Shown: positions 26,804 to 38,752, counted from the stretch's first letter. The stretch is DNA of 64,000 bases from Pseudazoarcus pumilus (GCF_002872475.1 NZ_CP025682.1:558001-622000); one strand, 5' to 3'. The notes: generated from the sequence alone by a model not told the origin. Numbers and translations: made by a program.

Positions 26804-28720
26804 TCAGCTGCTCTCGAAAACGGCCTCGCCGGACTGCTGCGGATCCGGCTCGGACAGGGTTTCGAGATGGCGCGCGTTCAGATCCAGGTCGATCAGGTCG
26901 CTGCCCTCGATGGCCAGACGCACGCGCGCCCCCGGCATCTGCAGCGGCATCGAGGCGATCTTGACGACCAGCGGCGTGTGGTCGATGCGCACCACGTTGT
27001 CGCGCAGCACGCGCGCGGTGATCTCGCGCTCGCTGCGCTGGCGCAGCCAGCGCAGGCACCAGTAACGTTCCATGCCGCGCTGGAATTCGGCGTAGGCCGC
27101 GTAGGTCAGCTCGAAGTCGCGCATGGCCGCCATCAGATCGGTCGAGCGCGGCGCGAACGGCGGTGTCTCGCCGCGCACGGTGGCGACGATCTGCCATTGA
27201 TTGATCAGGTCCACGTAGCGGCGTAGCGGCGAGCTGGACCAGGCGTAGCAGTCCACGCCGAGCGCGTCGTGCGGTTCGGCCTTGGTGCTCATGCGCACCT
27301 TGCCGCCGTTCTGCACCCGGTACAGCCCCGGCACGCCGGCCTCGTCGAGCTGTTTGCCCCAGGTCGCGTTGGCGTGGATCATCAGTTCGGCCACCAGCTT
27401 GTCCAGCGGCGAGCCACGCTTGCGGTCGGTGATCGTGACGTGCCCCGGGCCGTCGGCGGTCTCGCGCGTCCAGTCCACATAGAAGCTGTAATCGACCTGA
27501 TCCTGGTTGGCCGAGACCTTGCCGCGCCCGGCCTCGAGCACCGTGGCCAGTTCCCACAGCAGCTTGAGTTCCTGGCGGTAGGGGTAGTCCGGTCCGTCGT
27601 CCTGGCCGTGCAGCACGGCGTCGTTGAAGAGCGGCTCGATGTCGTGGTGGCGCAGGTTGGCGGCCACCGGGATGCGCTCGACGCGGGTCTCGGAGCCGGT
27701 GATGGCGAGCGCCGAGCTCAGGTCCAGATACAGCGACACGGCCGGGCACTCGCGCCCGGCGCCGAGCGTGAAGCGCTCCACGATCTCGTCGGGCAGCATG
27801 GTGATCTTGTTCCCGGGCATGTAGACCGTCGACAGGCGCTGGCGCGCGATCGCCTCGAGCGTCGAGCCGCGTGCGAAGCCCAGCCCCGGTGCGGCGATGT
27901 GGATGCCGATGCGCCAGCCGCCGCCCGCGCGCGGCGTCACCGAGAAGGCGTCATCGATCTCGGTGGTGGTCGCGTCGTCGATCGAGAAGGCCGCGACCGC
28001 GGCCAGCGGCAGATCGTCCGGCTCGGCGGGCGGATCGAACTGCGCAAAGCCCGCACCTTCCGGGAAGTGCTCGAACAGGAAGCGGTTGTAGTGATAGTCG
28101 TAGCTCGAATGCAGTGCGCCGCACTTGAGCAACAGACGCGGCGCGGACAGGCCGGCGTCGACGCAGGCTGCTTCCAGCGCCTTGACCTCGGGCCGGTTGC
28201 GGTCGGGGCGGTAGAGCACCTGTTCGACCATGCCGTCGAGTTCGGACGGCAGCCGGCCCTCGACCAGTTCGGCGCGCATGCGCTCGATCAGCTCAGCTTG
28301 CTGGCGCTTCTTCTCCAGCCCGGCCAGCGCAGCCTGCAGGATGTCGGGCGGCGCTTTGCGAAAGCGCCCGCGTCCCTTGCGATGAAAGTGGATCGGCGCC
28401 GAGTGCAGGCGCAGCAGCACCGCCGTGGCCTCGACCGGGTCCGGCGTGTGGCCGTGGTACTCGGCCGCGAAGTCGTCGAAGGCGAATTCGTCATCGCCGC
28501 ACACCTCCCACAGGAAGTCGGTGTCCAGCGCCTCGGCCTCGGGTTCGGCGCGCTCGAGCAGTTCGCCTGCCGCCGGCGCGTCGAAGCGCAGCAGCACCTG
28601 CGCCTTCTTGATCTTGACGCGCTTGCCGGTCGAGGTTTCGACCTGCAGGCTGGCGTCGTTGTCGCTCAGCACCGAGCCGGTTTTGAAACTGCCGCTTTCT
28701 TCGAACAGGACAAACATCAT
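26804..28720 (-). CDS. RNase II/RNB-family exoribonuclease
   Basis: The 638-residue protein contains the RNB catalytic domain from about residue 240 to 560. The metal-binding acidic cluster reads SIDDATTTEIDDAF, so one of the four usual aspartates is Glu here. GIHIAAP, YMPGNKITMLPDE, and later AELMIHANATWGKQL and YAWSSSPLRRYVDLINQ follow family order. The N-terminus (MMFVLFEESGSFKTGSVLSD) looks like the family's small beta-barrel domain. Such enzymes degrade RNA 3' to 5'. The start is the first of two adjacent ATGs at 28720. It leads the run to the TonB-like gene, aroE and mtgA, and is divergent from the DsrE-like gene. Confidence 0.92.
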   Translation of the reverse strand: MMFVLFEESGSFKTGSVLSDNDASLQVETSTGKRVKIKKAQVLLRFDAPAAGELLERAEPEAEALDTDFLWEVCGDDEFAFDDFAAEYHGHTPDPVEATAVLLRLHSAPIHFHRKGRGRFRKAPPDILQAALAGLEKKRQQAELIERMRAELVEGRLPSELDGMVEQVLYRPDRNRPEVKALEAACVDAGLSAPRLLLKCGALHSSYDYHYNRFLFEHFPEGAGFAQFDPPAEPDDLPLAAVAAFSIDDATTTEIDDAFSVTPRAGGGWRIGIHIAAPGLGFARGSTLEAIARQRLSTVYMPGNKITMLPDEIVERFTLGAGRECPAVSLYLDLSSALAITGSETRVERIPVAANLRHHDIEPLFNDAVLHGQDDGPDYPYRQELKLLWELATVLEAGRGKVSANQDQVDYSFYVDWTRETADGPGHVTITDRKRGSPLDKLVAELMIHANATWGKQLDEAGVPGLYRVQNGGKVRMSTKAEPHDALGVDCYAWSSSPLRRYVDLINQWQIVATVRGETPPFAPRSTDLMAAMRDFELTYAAYAEFQRGMERYWCLRWLRQRSEREITARVLRDNVVRIDHTPLVVKIASMPLQMPGARVRLAIEGSDLIDLDLNARHLETLSEPDPQQSGEAVFESS

Positions 28721-28801
28721 GCCGCCATGTGGAAACGAGCGTGCTAGTTTAGCAGGGTCGCCGGCCCGCCCCGGGTGCCTGCGTCGTGCCGGCATTGCGC
28801 G

Positions 28802-28878
28802 TATACTGAGGCACGCTCGCGTCTGCGCAAGCGCTCTTGCGCAACCGGCCCGGGCGCCGAAATTCCGAAGGAGACATC
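28802..28878 (+). promoter_or_regulatory. Possible -10 box and ribosome site before the DsrE-like gene
   Basis: TATACT at 28802-28807 is a good -10 hexamer, 71 bases before the ATG at 28879; the matching -35 is weak. GAAGGAGA at 28867-28874 is a strong Shine-Dalgarno with suitable spacing and fixes the downstream start. Confidence 0.4.
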
Positions 28879-29394
28879 ATGACTACCGCTCGCCTTGCCC
28901 GCGCGCCCGGGCGATTGTTCGCCGTCGTGCTCGCTGCCCTGATGCTGTCGGCCCTGTTCGCCGCCCAGCCCGCCCGCGCCGAGACCGAACCCAAGGTCGT
29001 GTATCACGCCGACTTCGCCGATCCGCGACGCTTCAGCGCGATGCTCACGAGCATCAACAACATGGTCACGCAATATCAGAACGAGCTGGTGGACTACGAT
29101 GTGCGCATCGTCTTCGTCGCACACGGCATCCGCTTCGTGACCGACGATGCGCTCGAGGGCACGCCCTTCGAGGAAGATGCCGAGATGGCCGAGCGGCGCG
29201 AGAACAACGCCAGCCGACTCAAGGCGCTGCAGACGGTGCAGGGCGTCAAGCTCGAGGTATGCGACATCACGCGCGGCCAGATCGGGCTCGATGCGGCCAA
29301 GCTCTACGACGGCGTGGAACTGGTCACCTCGGGCGTGGTCCGCATTGCTGAACTGCAACAGCGTGAGGGCTTCGCCTACATCAAGGTCGAGTGA
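28879..29394 (+). CDS. Periplasmic DsrE-family protein
   Basis: A 171-residue protein with a clear signal peptide (MTTARLARAP, hydrophobic core to about residue 30, cleavage after PARA). The mature part is a DsrE/DsrF-like alpha/beta fold: VVYHADFADPRRFSAMLTSINNMV, VRIVFVAHGIRFVT and LEVCDITRGQIGL. A single cysteine in VCDITR may correspond to the reactive position of some family members. Exported DsrE-like proteins are common in betaproteobacteria but not well characterised. A strong Shine-Dalgarno supports the start. It stands 49 bases before the YhcB-like gene. Confidence 0.85.
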   Translation: MTTARLARAPGRLFAVVLAALMLSALFAAQPARAETEPKVVYHADFADPRRFSAMLTSINNMVTQYQNELVDYDVRIVFVAHGIRFVTDDALEGTPFEEDAEMAERRENNASRLKALQTVQGVKLEVCDITRGQIGLDAAKLYDGVELVTSGVVRIAELQQREGFAYIKVE

Positions 29395-29443
29395 GGCCGG
29401 CGAGCCGCGCCACCGCAACCACCACACAGCAACGAGGAAAAAC

Positions 29444-30166
29444 ATGACAGGACAAGCCATGTGGGCATTCGTCATCGTCGCCGTCGTGGCCGCAGCCCTG
29501 ATCGGGTTCCTGCTCGGCCGCGCCAACGGCAACGGTGCAAAGCAGAAGCTCAAGGAACTCGAAGAGGATCTTCAGGGCAAGGACCGCGAACTTGCAGGCT
29601 ACAAGCGCGAGGTCGACGCCCACTTCGACCGGACTGCCTCGCTGTTCGTGTCGATGGCCGGGTCCTACAAGGCCCTCTTCGAGCACCTGTCCGAGGGTTA
29701 CGCCAAGCTCTCCGATGGTTCGGATCGCGACCTGTTCCGCGAACGTGTCGCGACCCTGCTGATCGACGCGCCCAGAGAGGGGGGCTCGCAGGACGAGGAC
29801 GCCACACCGCGTGACCAGGCCACGACGACGCCCGATGCCGACGACAGCGCACGTGACGAGACCGAGGCCTCCCAGCCCCAGGCCGATGCCGATGAGGACG
29901 CCCGTGCCTCGGCCGACGCCACGCCCGGAGCAGACGATGAGCGTGTATCGCCGGCCGAGGAACACGGCCCGACCGGGAATGGCCAGGAGCCGGCCGCGGT
30001 CGAGGATGAGCCCGAGCAGCAGCGTGTGACCGGCGAAGCCGCGACACAGCCGACCGACGAGGCGACGCGAGAGCCGGACGAGCCTGCCGAACGCGCGGAT
30101 GAGGAAGAGCCGCACGCGACCTCGGTCGCCGACGCGCAAGCGGTCGAGTCCGCCAACAAGCACTGA
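29444..30166 (+). CDS. YhcB/DUF1043-type membrane protein with long acidic tail
   Basis: The 240-residue protein starts with one membrane helix (AMWAFVIVAVVAAALIGFLLG, about 5-25). A coiled-coil stretch (KQKLKELEEDLQGKDRELAGY) and the YhcB core FDRTASLFVSMAGSYKALFEHLSEGYAKL follow. From about residue 112 a Glu/Asp/Pro/Thr-rich tail of some 125 residues, probably disordered, replaces the short end seen in most YhcB proteins. YhcB (ZapG) of Escherichia coli acts in envelope growth and division. A strong hairpin (30191-30214) follows. Confidence 0.85.
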   Translation: MTGQAMWAFVIVAVVAAALIGFLLGRANGNGAKQKLKELEEDLQGKDRELAGYKREVDAHFDRTASLFVSMAGSYKALFEHLSEGYAKLSDGSDRDLFRERVATLLIDAPREGGSQDEDATPRDQATTTPDADDSARDETEASQPQADADEDARASADATPGADDERVSPAEEHGPTGNGQEPAAVEDEPEQQRVTGEAATQPTDEATREPDEPAERADEEEPHATSVADAQAVESANKH

Positions 30167-30190
30167 TCCGTCGGCGTTCGACGCTCGCGA

Positions 30191-30218
30191 CGGCCCGCGC
30201 CACGGCGCGGGCCGTTCT
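30191..30218. terminator. Bidirectional hairpin terminator
   Basis: An 11-bp perfect GC stem (30191-30201 with 30204-30214) with a very small loop lies between the convergent YhcB-like and YqiA-type genes. TTCTGCGTTT follows on the plus side. It probably serves both genes. Confidence 0.7.
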
Positions 30219-30222
30219 GCGT

Positions 30223-30810
30223 TTACGGCGCGCGCAGGCCGGCGAAGTCGATGATCGCGTCGAGGTAGGCGTCCCAGCGGGTAAAGCCGTGATTGCCGCC
30301 TTCGAGCACGCTCTGGCGCGCGCCGCGGTACTTCTCGACGGCATCGCGGTAGTCGAGCACCTCGTCGCCCTGTTCGACCAGCAGCCAGTAGCGCCCGGGC
30401 CGTGTGATCGCGGGCACGTCGAGCGCGCGCAGCTGCGCCACGTGCTCATGCGTGAACATGAAGCGCTCGCCGGTGTAGAAGTTGTCCAGCTCGCCGATCC
30501 ACTGTTCGAGCGAGATCGGCGCGACCACTGCCGGATTGACCAATACGGCGGCCAGCTCGTGGCGCTCGGCCAGATGCGTTGCGTAGAAGCCGCCGAGCGA
30601 GCTGCCCACCAGCGTCGGCATGCGCTGCGGGAAGCGCTCGCGCGCGGTGTCGATGGCGTGCTCGATGAGCGCCACGGCACGCGCCGGTTCGTGCGGCAAC
30701 TGCTCGCACCAGAAATCCCGGGTGAGGCCGCGTTCGGCCATGCGGCGTGCCAGGGCCTGCGCCTTGTGCGAGGCCGGCGCGGAGCGGAAGCCGTGCAGGT
30801 AGAGGATCAT
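30223..30810 (-). CDS. yqiA: YqiA-type alpha/beta-hydrolase (esterase)
   Basis: The 195-residue alpha/beta hydrolase starts MILYLHGFRSAPASHKAQAL. The nucleophile elbow is VGSSLGGFYA, with Ser near residue 70. The other triad residues are likely Asp in EQGDEVLDY and His in GGNHGFTRW. The family (YqiA/YcfP) shows esterase activity on short acyl esters; the physiological substrate is unknown. It ends the minus-strand pair, 10 bases after the DUF2478 gene. Confidence 0.88.
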   Translation of the reverse strand: MILYLHGFRSAPASHKAQALARRMAERGLTRDFWCEQLPHEPARAVALIEHAIDTARERFPQRMPTLVGSSLGGFYATHLAERHELAAVLVNPAVVAPISLEQWIGELDNFYTGERFMFTHEHVAQLRALDVPAITRPGRYWLLVEQGDEVLDYRDAVEKYRGARQSVLEGGNHGFTRWDAYLDAIIDFAGLRAP

Positions 30811-30820
30811 CGCGCGCCCC

Positions 30821-31345
30821 TCAGGCCGAGGTCACGCGCAGGCACCAGTCGAGCACCGCATCGTGCTCGGGCGGCAGCAGTTCTCCATAGCCGCCCGAGA
30901 AGGCTTCCCATTCGGGCAGGAAGCGGTGTCCGACGGCGGTGAGCAGTGGAATGCCGGCGGCCACGGCGAGCCCGATCTCCTCGCGCAGGCCGGTGCCCAG
31001 CGCCTCCTGCGCGCCGAACTTGTTGACGCACACCAGCTGCGCGCCGCCTTCGACGGCGCGGCGAATCTCGACTGCGGCGCGCGCCAGCGAGGCCGGGTCG
31101 AGGCGGCACGCCTCGGAGCCGCGCCCCAGTTCCTGCGACAGCGAGTAGCGCTCGCCGTTGGCGAGGTTCTCGAGTTCCATCGCGCAGGGATCGTCGATGC
31201 TCATGCCGATGTCGTGCTGCAGCACCCCGCCCAGGCGCAGGCCGCGCTCGCCGAGCGCGTGCGCGACCTCGAGCATGAGGTTCTCCACCGGGTCTTCCGG
31301 GGTGTAGACGATGGCGGCGAGCGGGGCGGGAGCGTCGGTGGTCAT
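30821..31345 (-). CDS. DUF2478 family protein
   Basis: A 174-residue protein of the DUF2478 family, recognised by AAIVYTPEDPVENLMLEVAH at the start, GGVLQHDIG, the segment LVCVNKFGAQEALGTGLREE and GIPLLTAV near the end. The fold resembles a P-loop NTPase relative and members often lie near molybdate or metal genes, but no such gene is next to it here. The start at 31345 is the family N-terminus; an upstream extension in the frame is not supported. Function unknown. Confidence 0.85.
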   Translation of the reverse strand: MTTDAPAPLAAIVYTPEDPVENLMLEVAHALGERGLRLGGVLQHDIGMSIDDPCAMELENLANGERYSLSQELGRGSEACRLDPASLARAAVEIRRAVEGGAQLVCVNKFGAQEALGTGLREEIGLAVAAGIPLLTAVGHRFLPEWEAFSGGYGELLPPEHDAVLDWCLRVTSA

Positions 31346-31518
31346 GGTGCGTGAAAGTGGCGGTCGATGCGCACGATTGTCGCATCGACCGGGCGGGGTG
31401 CGAAGCGCATCGGACGCGAAGCTATGCAAGGAATATAGAACGAAGATTTCATTCTTTCCGGTTCTGAGCGCGCTCGTGTAGCTTTGCGCCGTGTCCCTTC
31501 CCCGCGCGCGGGCGTGCG

Positions 31519-33309
31519 ATGATTCCCGAACCTGTCCAGCCCGTATTCGTCGGCCTCGTCCTGGTCGCCCTGTTCGCATGCTTCGTGCGCGAATGGCTCA
31601 AGCCCGACGTCGCCGTGATGAGCGCGGTGGCCCTGCTGCTCGCCACCGGGCTGCTCGCGCCGGCCCAGGTGCTGTCGGTGTTCGGCAACAGCGCGCCGGT
31701 GACCATCGCCTGCCTGTTCGTGATCAGCGGCGCACTGGCGCGCACCGGTTGCGTGGACCGGCTGGGCGAGTGGCTGGCCTCGATGGCGGGTGGCTCGGAG
31801 CGGCGTTTGCTGCTGGCGATGCTGGCCGTGGGCGTGGTGGTGTCGCCGTTCATCAACAACACCCCGGTGGTGATGGTGATGATCCCGGCCGTGATCGCGA
31901 TCAGCGCGCGTCACGGGATCGCGGCCTCGCGGCTGCTCATCCCCCTGTCCTACGCGACCATTCTCGGCGGCATGACGACCATGGTCGGCACCTCGACCAA
32001 CATCCTCGTCGACGGCGTGGCGCGCGATCTCGGGCTGGCGCCGTTTCACATGTTCGAGATCAGCGCTCCGGCGGTGCTCATCGCGCTGCTCGGCTGCGCG
32101 GCGATGTATTGCCTGGCGCCGCGCCTGCTGCCAGTGCGTGACCGGCTCAGCCGGCAGTTCGGTGCGAGTGGAGAGCGCCTGTTCATGACCGAGCTGTTCG
32201 TGCCGCAAGGTTCGCGAATGGTCGGGCGAACCCTGCGCGAGGCGGGCGTGGCCAACGGCACGATCCGGGTGCTGACGCTGTTGCGCGGTGACGACGAGCA
32301 CTCCGCACCGTCGCCGGATACGCGGCTGGTGGCGGGCGACCGCCTGGTGGTGCACAGCCGCAGCGAGGGCATGATGGATCTGCGCATGGCCGGCCTGTCG
32401 CGTTCGGCCGGCGGCACGCATGACCTCGAAACGCTGCGACGCAGCGGCGTGGTGATGGTCGAGACCATCGTCGGCCCGACCTCGCGCTACGCGCAGCGCC
32501 CCATACGCGATCTCGACCTGGCCGCGCGCTACGGCATCCACGTGATCGCCGTGCATCGCAAGGATGCCTCCATCGAGGACATCGGCGACGAGTTCCAGTT
32601 GCAGTTCGGTGACGTGCTGCTGGTCGAGGGCTCGCCGACGCAGATTCGCCGCTTCTGCGACAACGGCGACCTGATCGCCATCACCGAAACCCGCGCGCCG
32701 TCGCACCGTCATGCCAGGGCGCCGGTGGCGCTGGCGACGATCGCGGCGGTGATGGTGCTCGCGGCCTTCAACGTGATGCCCATCGAGGGTCTGGCGCTCA
32801 TTGGTGCGGCGGTGGTCGTGGCCAGCGGCTGCATCCGTTCCGACGAGGCCTACAAGGCCATCGAGTGGCCCGTCATCGTGCTCATCTACGGCATGCTCGC
32901 GTTGTCGATCGCGATGCGTGATTCGGGGCTGTCCGACCTGCTCGCAGGCGCACTGGTCGCCGCCGGCGCGGATCTCTCGCCGTGGGCGATGCTGGCGCTG
33001 GTCATCCTGATCGCGTCGGTGATGACCGAATTCATCAGCAACAACGCGGTGGCGGTGCTGCTCACGCCGGTGGTCATCGGCGTGGCCCAGCAGTTGGGCG
33101 TCGATCCGCGTCCCTTCGTCGTCGGGGTGATGTTCGCCGCCAGCGCGAGCTTCGCCACGCCCATCGGCTACCAGACCAACACCCTGGTCTATAACGCCGG
33201 CAACTACCGTTTCGGCGACTTCGCGCGCCTCGGCGTTCCGATGAACCTGCTGGTGTGGGCGTTGGCGACTGCGCTCATTCCGTTCTTCTGGCCGCTGCAG
33301 CCGGCCTGA
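31519..33309 (+). CDS. SLC13/DASS-type transporter with two RCK_C domains
   Basis: The 596-residue membrane protein has the split architecture of SLC13-like permeases with inserted TrkA-C (RCK_C) domains. Six or so helices at about 5-200 include NNTPVVMVMIPAVIAIS and TMVGTSTNILVDG. Two cytosolic RCK_C domains follow at about 215-290 and 310-390, then the second helix bundle from about 400 with EFISNNAVAVLLTPVV and ATPIGYQTNTLVYNAG. The paired SNT-like hairpins bind Na+ and the anionic substrate (dicarboxylate, sulfate or similar); the substrate is not readable. The 173 bases upstream hold the promoter region shared with the divergent DUF2478 gene. Confidence 0.9.
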   Translation: MIPEPVQPVFVGLVLVALFACFVREWLKPDVAVMSAVALLLATGLLAPAQVLSVFGNSAPVTIACLFVISGALARTGCVDRLGEWLASMAGGSERRLLLAMLAVGVVVSPFINNTPVVMVMIPAVIAISARHGIAASRLLIPLSYATILGGMTTMVGTSTNILVDGVARDLGLAPFHMFEISAPAVLIALLGCAAMYCLAPRLLPVRDRLSRQFGASGERLFMTELFVPQGSRMVGRTLREAGVANGTIRVLTLLRGDDEHSAPSPDTRLVAGDRLVVHSRSEGMMDLRMAGLSRSAGGTHDLETLRRSGVVMVETIVGPTSRYAQRPIRDLDLAARYGIHVIAVHRKDASIEDIGDEFQLQFGDVLLVEGSPTQIRRFCDNGDLIAITETRAPSHRHARAPVALATIAAVMVLAAFNVMPIEGLALIGAAVVVASGCIRSDEAYKAIEWPVIVLIYGMLALSIAMRDSGLSDLLAGALVAAGADLSPWAMLALVILIASVMTEFISNNAVAVLLTPVVIGVAQQLGVDPRPFVVGVMFAASASFATPIGYQTNTLVYNAGNYRFGDFARLGVPMNLLVWALATALIPFFWPLQPA

Positions 33310-35589
33310 TCAAACCTGTCGCCAGCGCTCGAGCCAGCGCTCGGCCGCTTCGGGCCGATCGTACAGATAGCCCTGGTGTATGACGCTCGCCCGGCGCGAC
33401 AGAAAGGCTGCCTGTTCTTCGGTTTCGACGCCCTCAGCGACCACATCGAGCTGCAGGTGGCGTGCGACCGACAGGATCGTCTCGACCAGCGCGGCGTCGT
33501 TGGGGTCGTCCGGTGCGTCCTGGATGAAGCTCTTGTCGATCTTGAGCTCGTGGATCGGCAGGCGCTTGAGATACGCCAGCGACGAATAACCCGTGCCGAA
33601 GTCGTCGATCGAGAAGCGCACGCCCAGCGCGGCCAGTTCGTTCATGCGCGCGGTGATCTCGTCGATCTCGTGCAGGAACAGGCCCTCGGTGATCTCCAGC
33701 GTGAGCTGGCGCGGCGCGGCGCCGGATTCAGCAAGCAGCGTCTTAAGCCGTGGGACGAAATCACGCTGGCGGAACTGGCGCGGGCTGATGTTGACCGACA
33801 GGCGCAGCTCGCGCCCGGCGCGGGCCTCGACGGCGATCAGCGCGCAGGCCTCGGTGAGCACCCAGGAGCCGAGTTCGACGATCAGGGTGGATTCCTCGGC
33901 GATGGGGACGAAGGCGTTGGGATAGAGCAGTCCGAAGACCGGATGCTTCCAGCGCACCAGAACCTCGGCGCCGATGGTGCCGCGCTCGGGGTGGATCAGC
34001 GATTGCAGGTGCAGGCACAACTCGTCGTGGGCGAGCGCGTGACGCAGGTCGCGTTCTACGCGAAAGCTCTGCGTCGCCGATTCGCCCATGACGGTGTCGA
34101 AGAAAGCGGTCTGATCGGTGCCCGCCTTGGCGCGGTGCAGCGCCGTGTCGGCGCGTCGCAGCACGGCCTCGGGCGAATCTTCGCCATTCTCGTCGGGAAA
34201 CAGCGTAATGCCGATGCTCGCCGAAACGGCGAACTCCTCGCCGTCGATGAGCAAGGGGCGGCGCAGTTCGGCATGGATCTTCTCGGCTACGGTCAGCGCG
34301 CGGCGACTGGCGCGATCGGCCCGGCCGCTCACATCCGGGAGCAGGATGGCGAACTCGTCGCCGATCATGCGCGCGAGCGTGTCGCCGCTGCGCAGCAGAT
34401 CCTGCAGGCGCTCGGCGAAGGCCTTGAGCAGGGCGTCACCGGCGCGGTAGCCGCGCGCGTCGTTGACGATCTTGAAGCGGTCGATGTTGAGCAGCATCAG
34501 CGCCTCGACCGACGGGGCGCGCCGCTGCGCGGCCAGATTCTGGGCGAGACGATCCGTCAGCAGGCTGCGGTTGGGCAGGCCGGTGAGCGTGTCGTAGTAG
34601 GCCAGCCGATGCACGCGCGCTTCCGCCTCGCGCCGCTCGGTGACGTCGGTGACCGCGCACTGGATGCCCTCGATCGTGCCGTCGGGGGCGCGGATCGGCG
34701 ACTTGACGATCTCGACGTGCACCAGCTCACCGGTGCGCGTGGACGGATGCGTGCCGGTCAGCGACACCGGCTCGCCGGAGGCGAGCACCTCGGCGTCGAT
34801 GGAACGGTAGTGCTGGGCCAGATCGGGTGGCGCCAACGAATACACGCTGATGCCCATCAACTCGGCCTCGCTGCGGCCAATGGTTTGCTGGAACACGCGG
34901 TTGGCGAAGGTGAGCCGCCCCTCGCGATCGTAGCGGAAGATGTTCTGCGGCAGGCTGTCGACGAGGGAACGGTAAAGCGCCTCGCTGCGCTGCAGTTCGC
35001 GCTCGCTGCGGTCACGCCGCAGACGGTTGGCCAGCAGCATGCCGAGCGTGGCCGTGGCGAGCGGATGCACGAACATCACGGGCAGGCCGATCGCGGCGAT
35101 CACGCCCGGGCCCGCGCCAGTGGGCAGCGTCATCATCAGGGCGAGCATGGTCAGATGCACGGCCAGTCCCAACGCATAGAGCTCGCGCCCGCGCACCTCG
35201 GCCAGCGAGCCGCTACAGCGCAGGCGCCACGCATAGCCGATGGCGCCCGCGGCGACGATCACGAACACCCCCGTCCAGGCGCCACCGCCGCCCAGCGCGA
35301 AGCGGTAGGCGGCGGCGATCGCGGCGGCGACGATGGTCGGTAGTGCGCCGAAGAACAGGCCCGACATGGCGAGGATCACCGAGCGCGTGTCGAAGACGAT
35401 GCCCGGCGCGAAGTCGAACGGCGCCATCATCACGCCGATTGAGATCAGGCCGAGAACGCCGCCGGTGAGCATCTGCGTGCCGCGGCTGGCGTCCAGCCGG
35501 TAGCGGCTGCTGGCCAGTTCGAACACCAGCACCATCGCCAGCAGCAAGGCGGCGTTGTACAGCAGTGCGGTCAGGATCGGCCCGTGCAT
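33310..35589 (-). CDS. Membrane-bound PAS-GGDEF-EAL protein (probable c-di-GMP phosphodiesterase)
   Basis: The 759-residue protein has an N-terminal membrane sensor of six or so helices (about 5-190, 5TM-LYT-like), a PAS domain (about 205-325), GGDEF (about 335-495) and EAL (about 515-750). The GGDEF motif reads IGDEF near residue 408. The metal Asp strand reads LNIDRFK and the ND..GH segment reads NDARGY, so cyclase activity is doubtful. The inhibitory RxxD site (RSGD) is intact. The EAL domain keeps E (EVL near 540), N in SVNISPRQF, E in LEITEG, DDFGTGYSS, K in LKIDKSFI and E in VAEGVET, so hydrolysis of c-di-GMP is likely. Convergent with the transporter, their ends abutting. Confidence 0.93.
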   Translation of the reverse strand: MHGPILTALLYNAALLLAMVLVFELASSRYRLDASRGTQMLTGGVLGLISIGVMMAPFDFAPGIVFDTRSVILAMSGLFFGALPTIVAAAIAAAYRFALGGGGAWTGVFVIVAAGAIGYAWRLRCSGSLAEVRGRELYALGLAVHLTMLALMMTLPTGAGPGVIAAIGLPVMFVHPLATATLGMLLANRLRRDRSERELQRSEALYRSLVDSLPQNIFRYDREGRLTFANRVFQQTIGRSEAELMGISVYSLAPPDLAQHYRSIDAEVLASGEPVSLTGTHPSTRTGELVHVEIVKSPIRAPDGTIEGIQCAVTDVTERREAEARVHRLAYYDTLTGLPNRSLLTDRLAQNLAAQRRAPSVEALMLLNIDRFKIVNDARGYRAGDALLKAFAERLQDLLRSGDTLARMIGDEFAILLPDVSGRADRASRRALTVAEKIHAELRRPLLIDGEEFAVSASIGITLFPDENGEDSPEAVLRRADTALHRAKAGTDQTAFFDTVMGESATQSFRVERDLRHALAHDELCLHLQSLIHPERGTIGAEVLVRWKHPVFGLLYPNAFVPIAEESTLIVELGSWVLTEACALIAVEARAGRELRLSVNISPRQFRQRDFVPRLKTLLAESGAAPRQLTLEITEGLFLHEIDEITARMNELAALGVRFSIDDFGTGYSSLAYLKRLPIHELKIDKSFIQDAPDDPNDAALVETILSVARHLQLDVVAEGVETEEQAAFLSRRASVIHQGYLYDRPEAAERWLERWRQV

Positions 35590-35821
35590 GGGTCAGCGGG
35601 TCCCAAGGTGCGGCGAGGATCGGGTGGCGATCGGGGCCATTCATCGAAGTCCATCGGATATGGCATTCGAGTCTAGCGGAATCCCGCCGCGCATGGTGTG
35701 GTCGATCGCCCGATCGCCCGATCGCCGCTGTCGGTGTCGTATCCGCGTCAGTCCGGAGGTGGAGCTAGTGACGAGAGCGCCTTTCGGGGCGGTCGTGACG
35801 ACTCTGCAGCAGGCTGCAATT

Positions 35822-35849
35822 GAAAACGGGCCGCCCGAAGGCGGCCCGT
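35822..35849 (-). terminator. Rho-independent terminator after thiC
   Basis: On the minus strand a perfect 10-bp GC stem (35826-35835 with 35840-35849, tetraloop TTCG) is followed by TTTTC. It lies 23 bases after the thiC stop and ends the thiD-thiC transcript. Confidence 0.88.
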
Positions 35850-35872
35850 CGTTCATCGCGTTGCGAGGTCGA

Positions 35873-38680
<2,808 letters not shown>

Positions 38681-38684
<4 letters not shown>

Positions 38685-38749
38685 CGCGCACGCTCCGCAG
38701 AGGTGGCGGGTATACGGGAGAGTCGGGAAGGGGACTGCGGGCGGGTCAT
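38681..38749 (-). CDS. Possible 22-residue leader peptide between TPP riboswitch and thiD
   Basis: An ATG at 38749 opens a 22-codon frame (MTRPQSPSRLSRIPATSAER..) whose TGA overlaps the thiD GTG as GTGA. An AGGA at 38758-38761, inside the 3' part of the riboswitch, is eight bases before this ATG. If translated, the riboswitch would control initiation of the leader ORF and thiD would follow by coupling. Whether it is translated cannot be told from sequence; it may be chance. Confidence 0.35.
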
Positions 38750-38752
38750 GCG

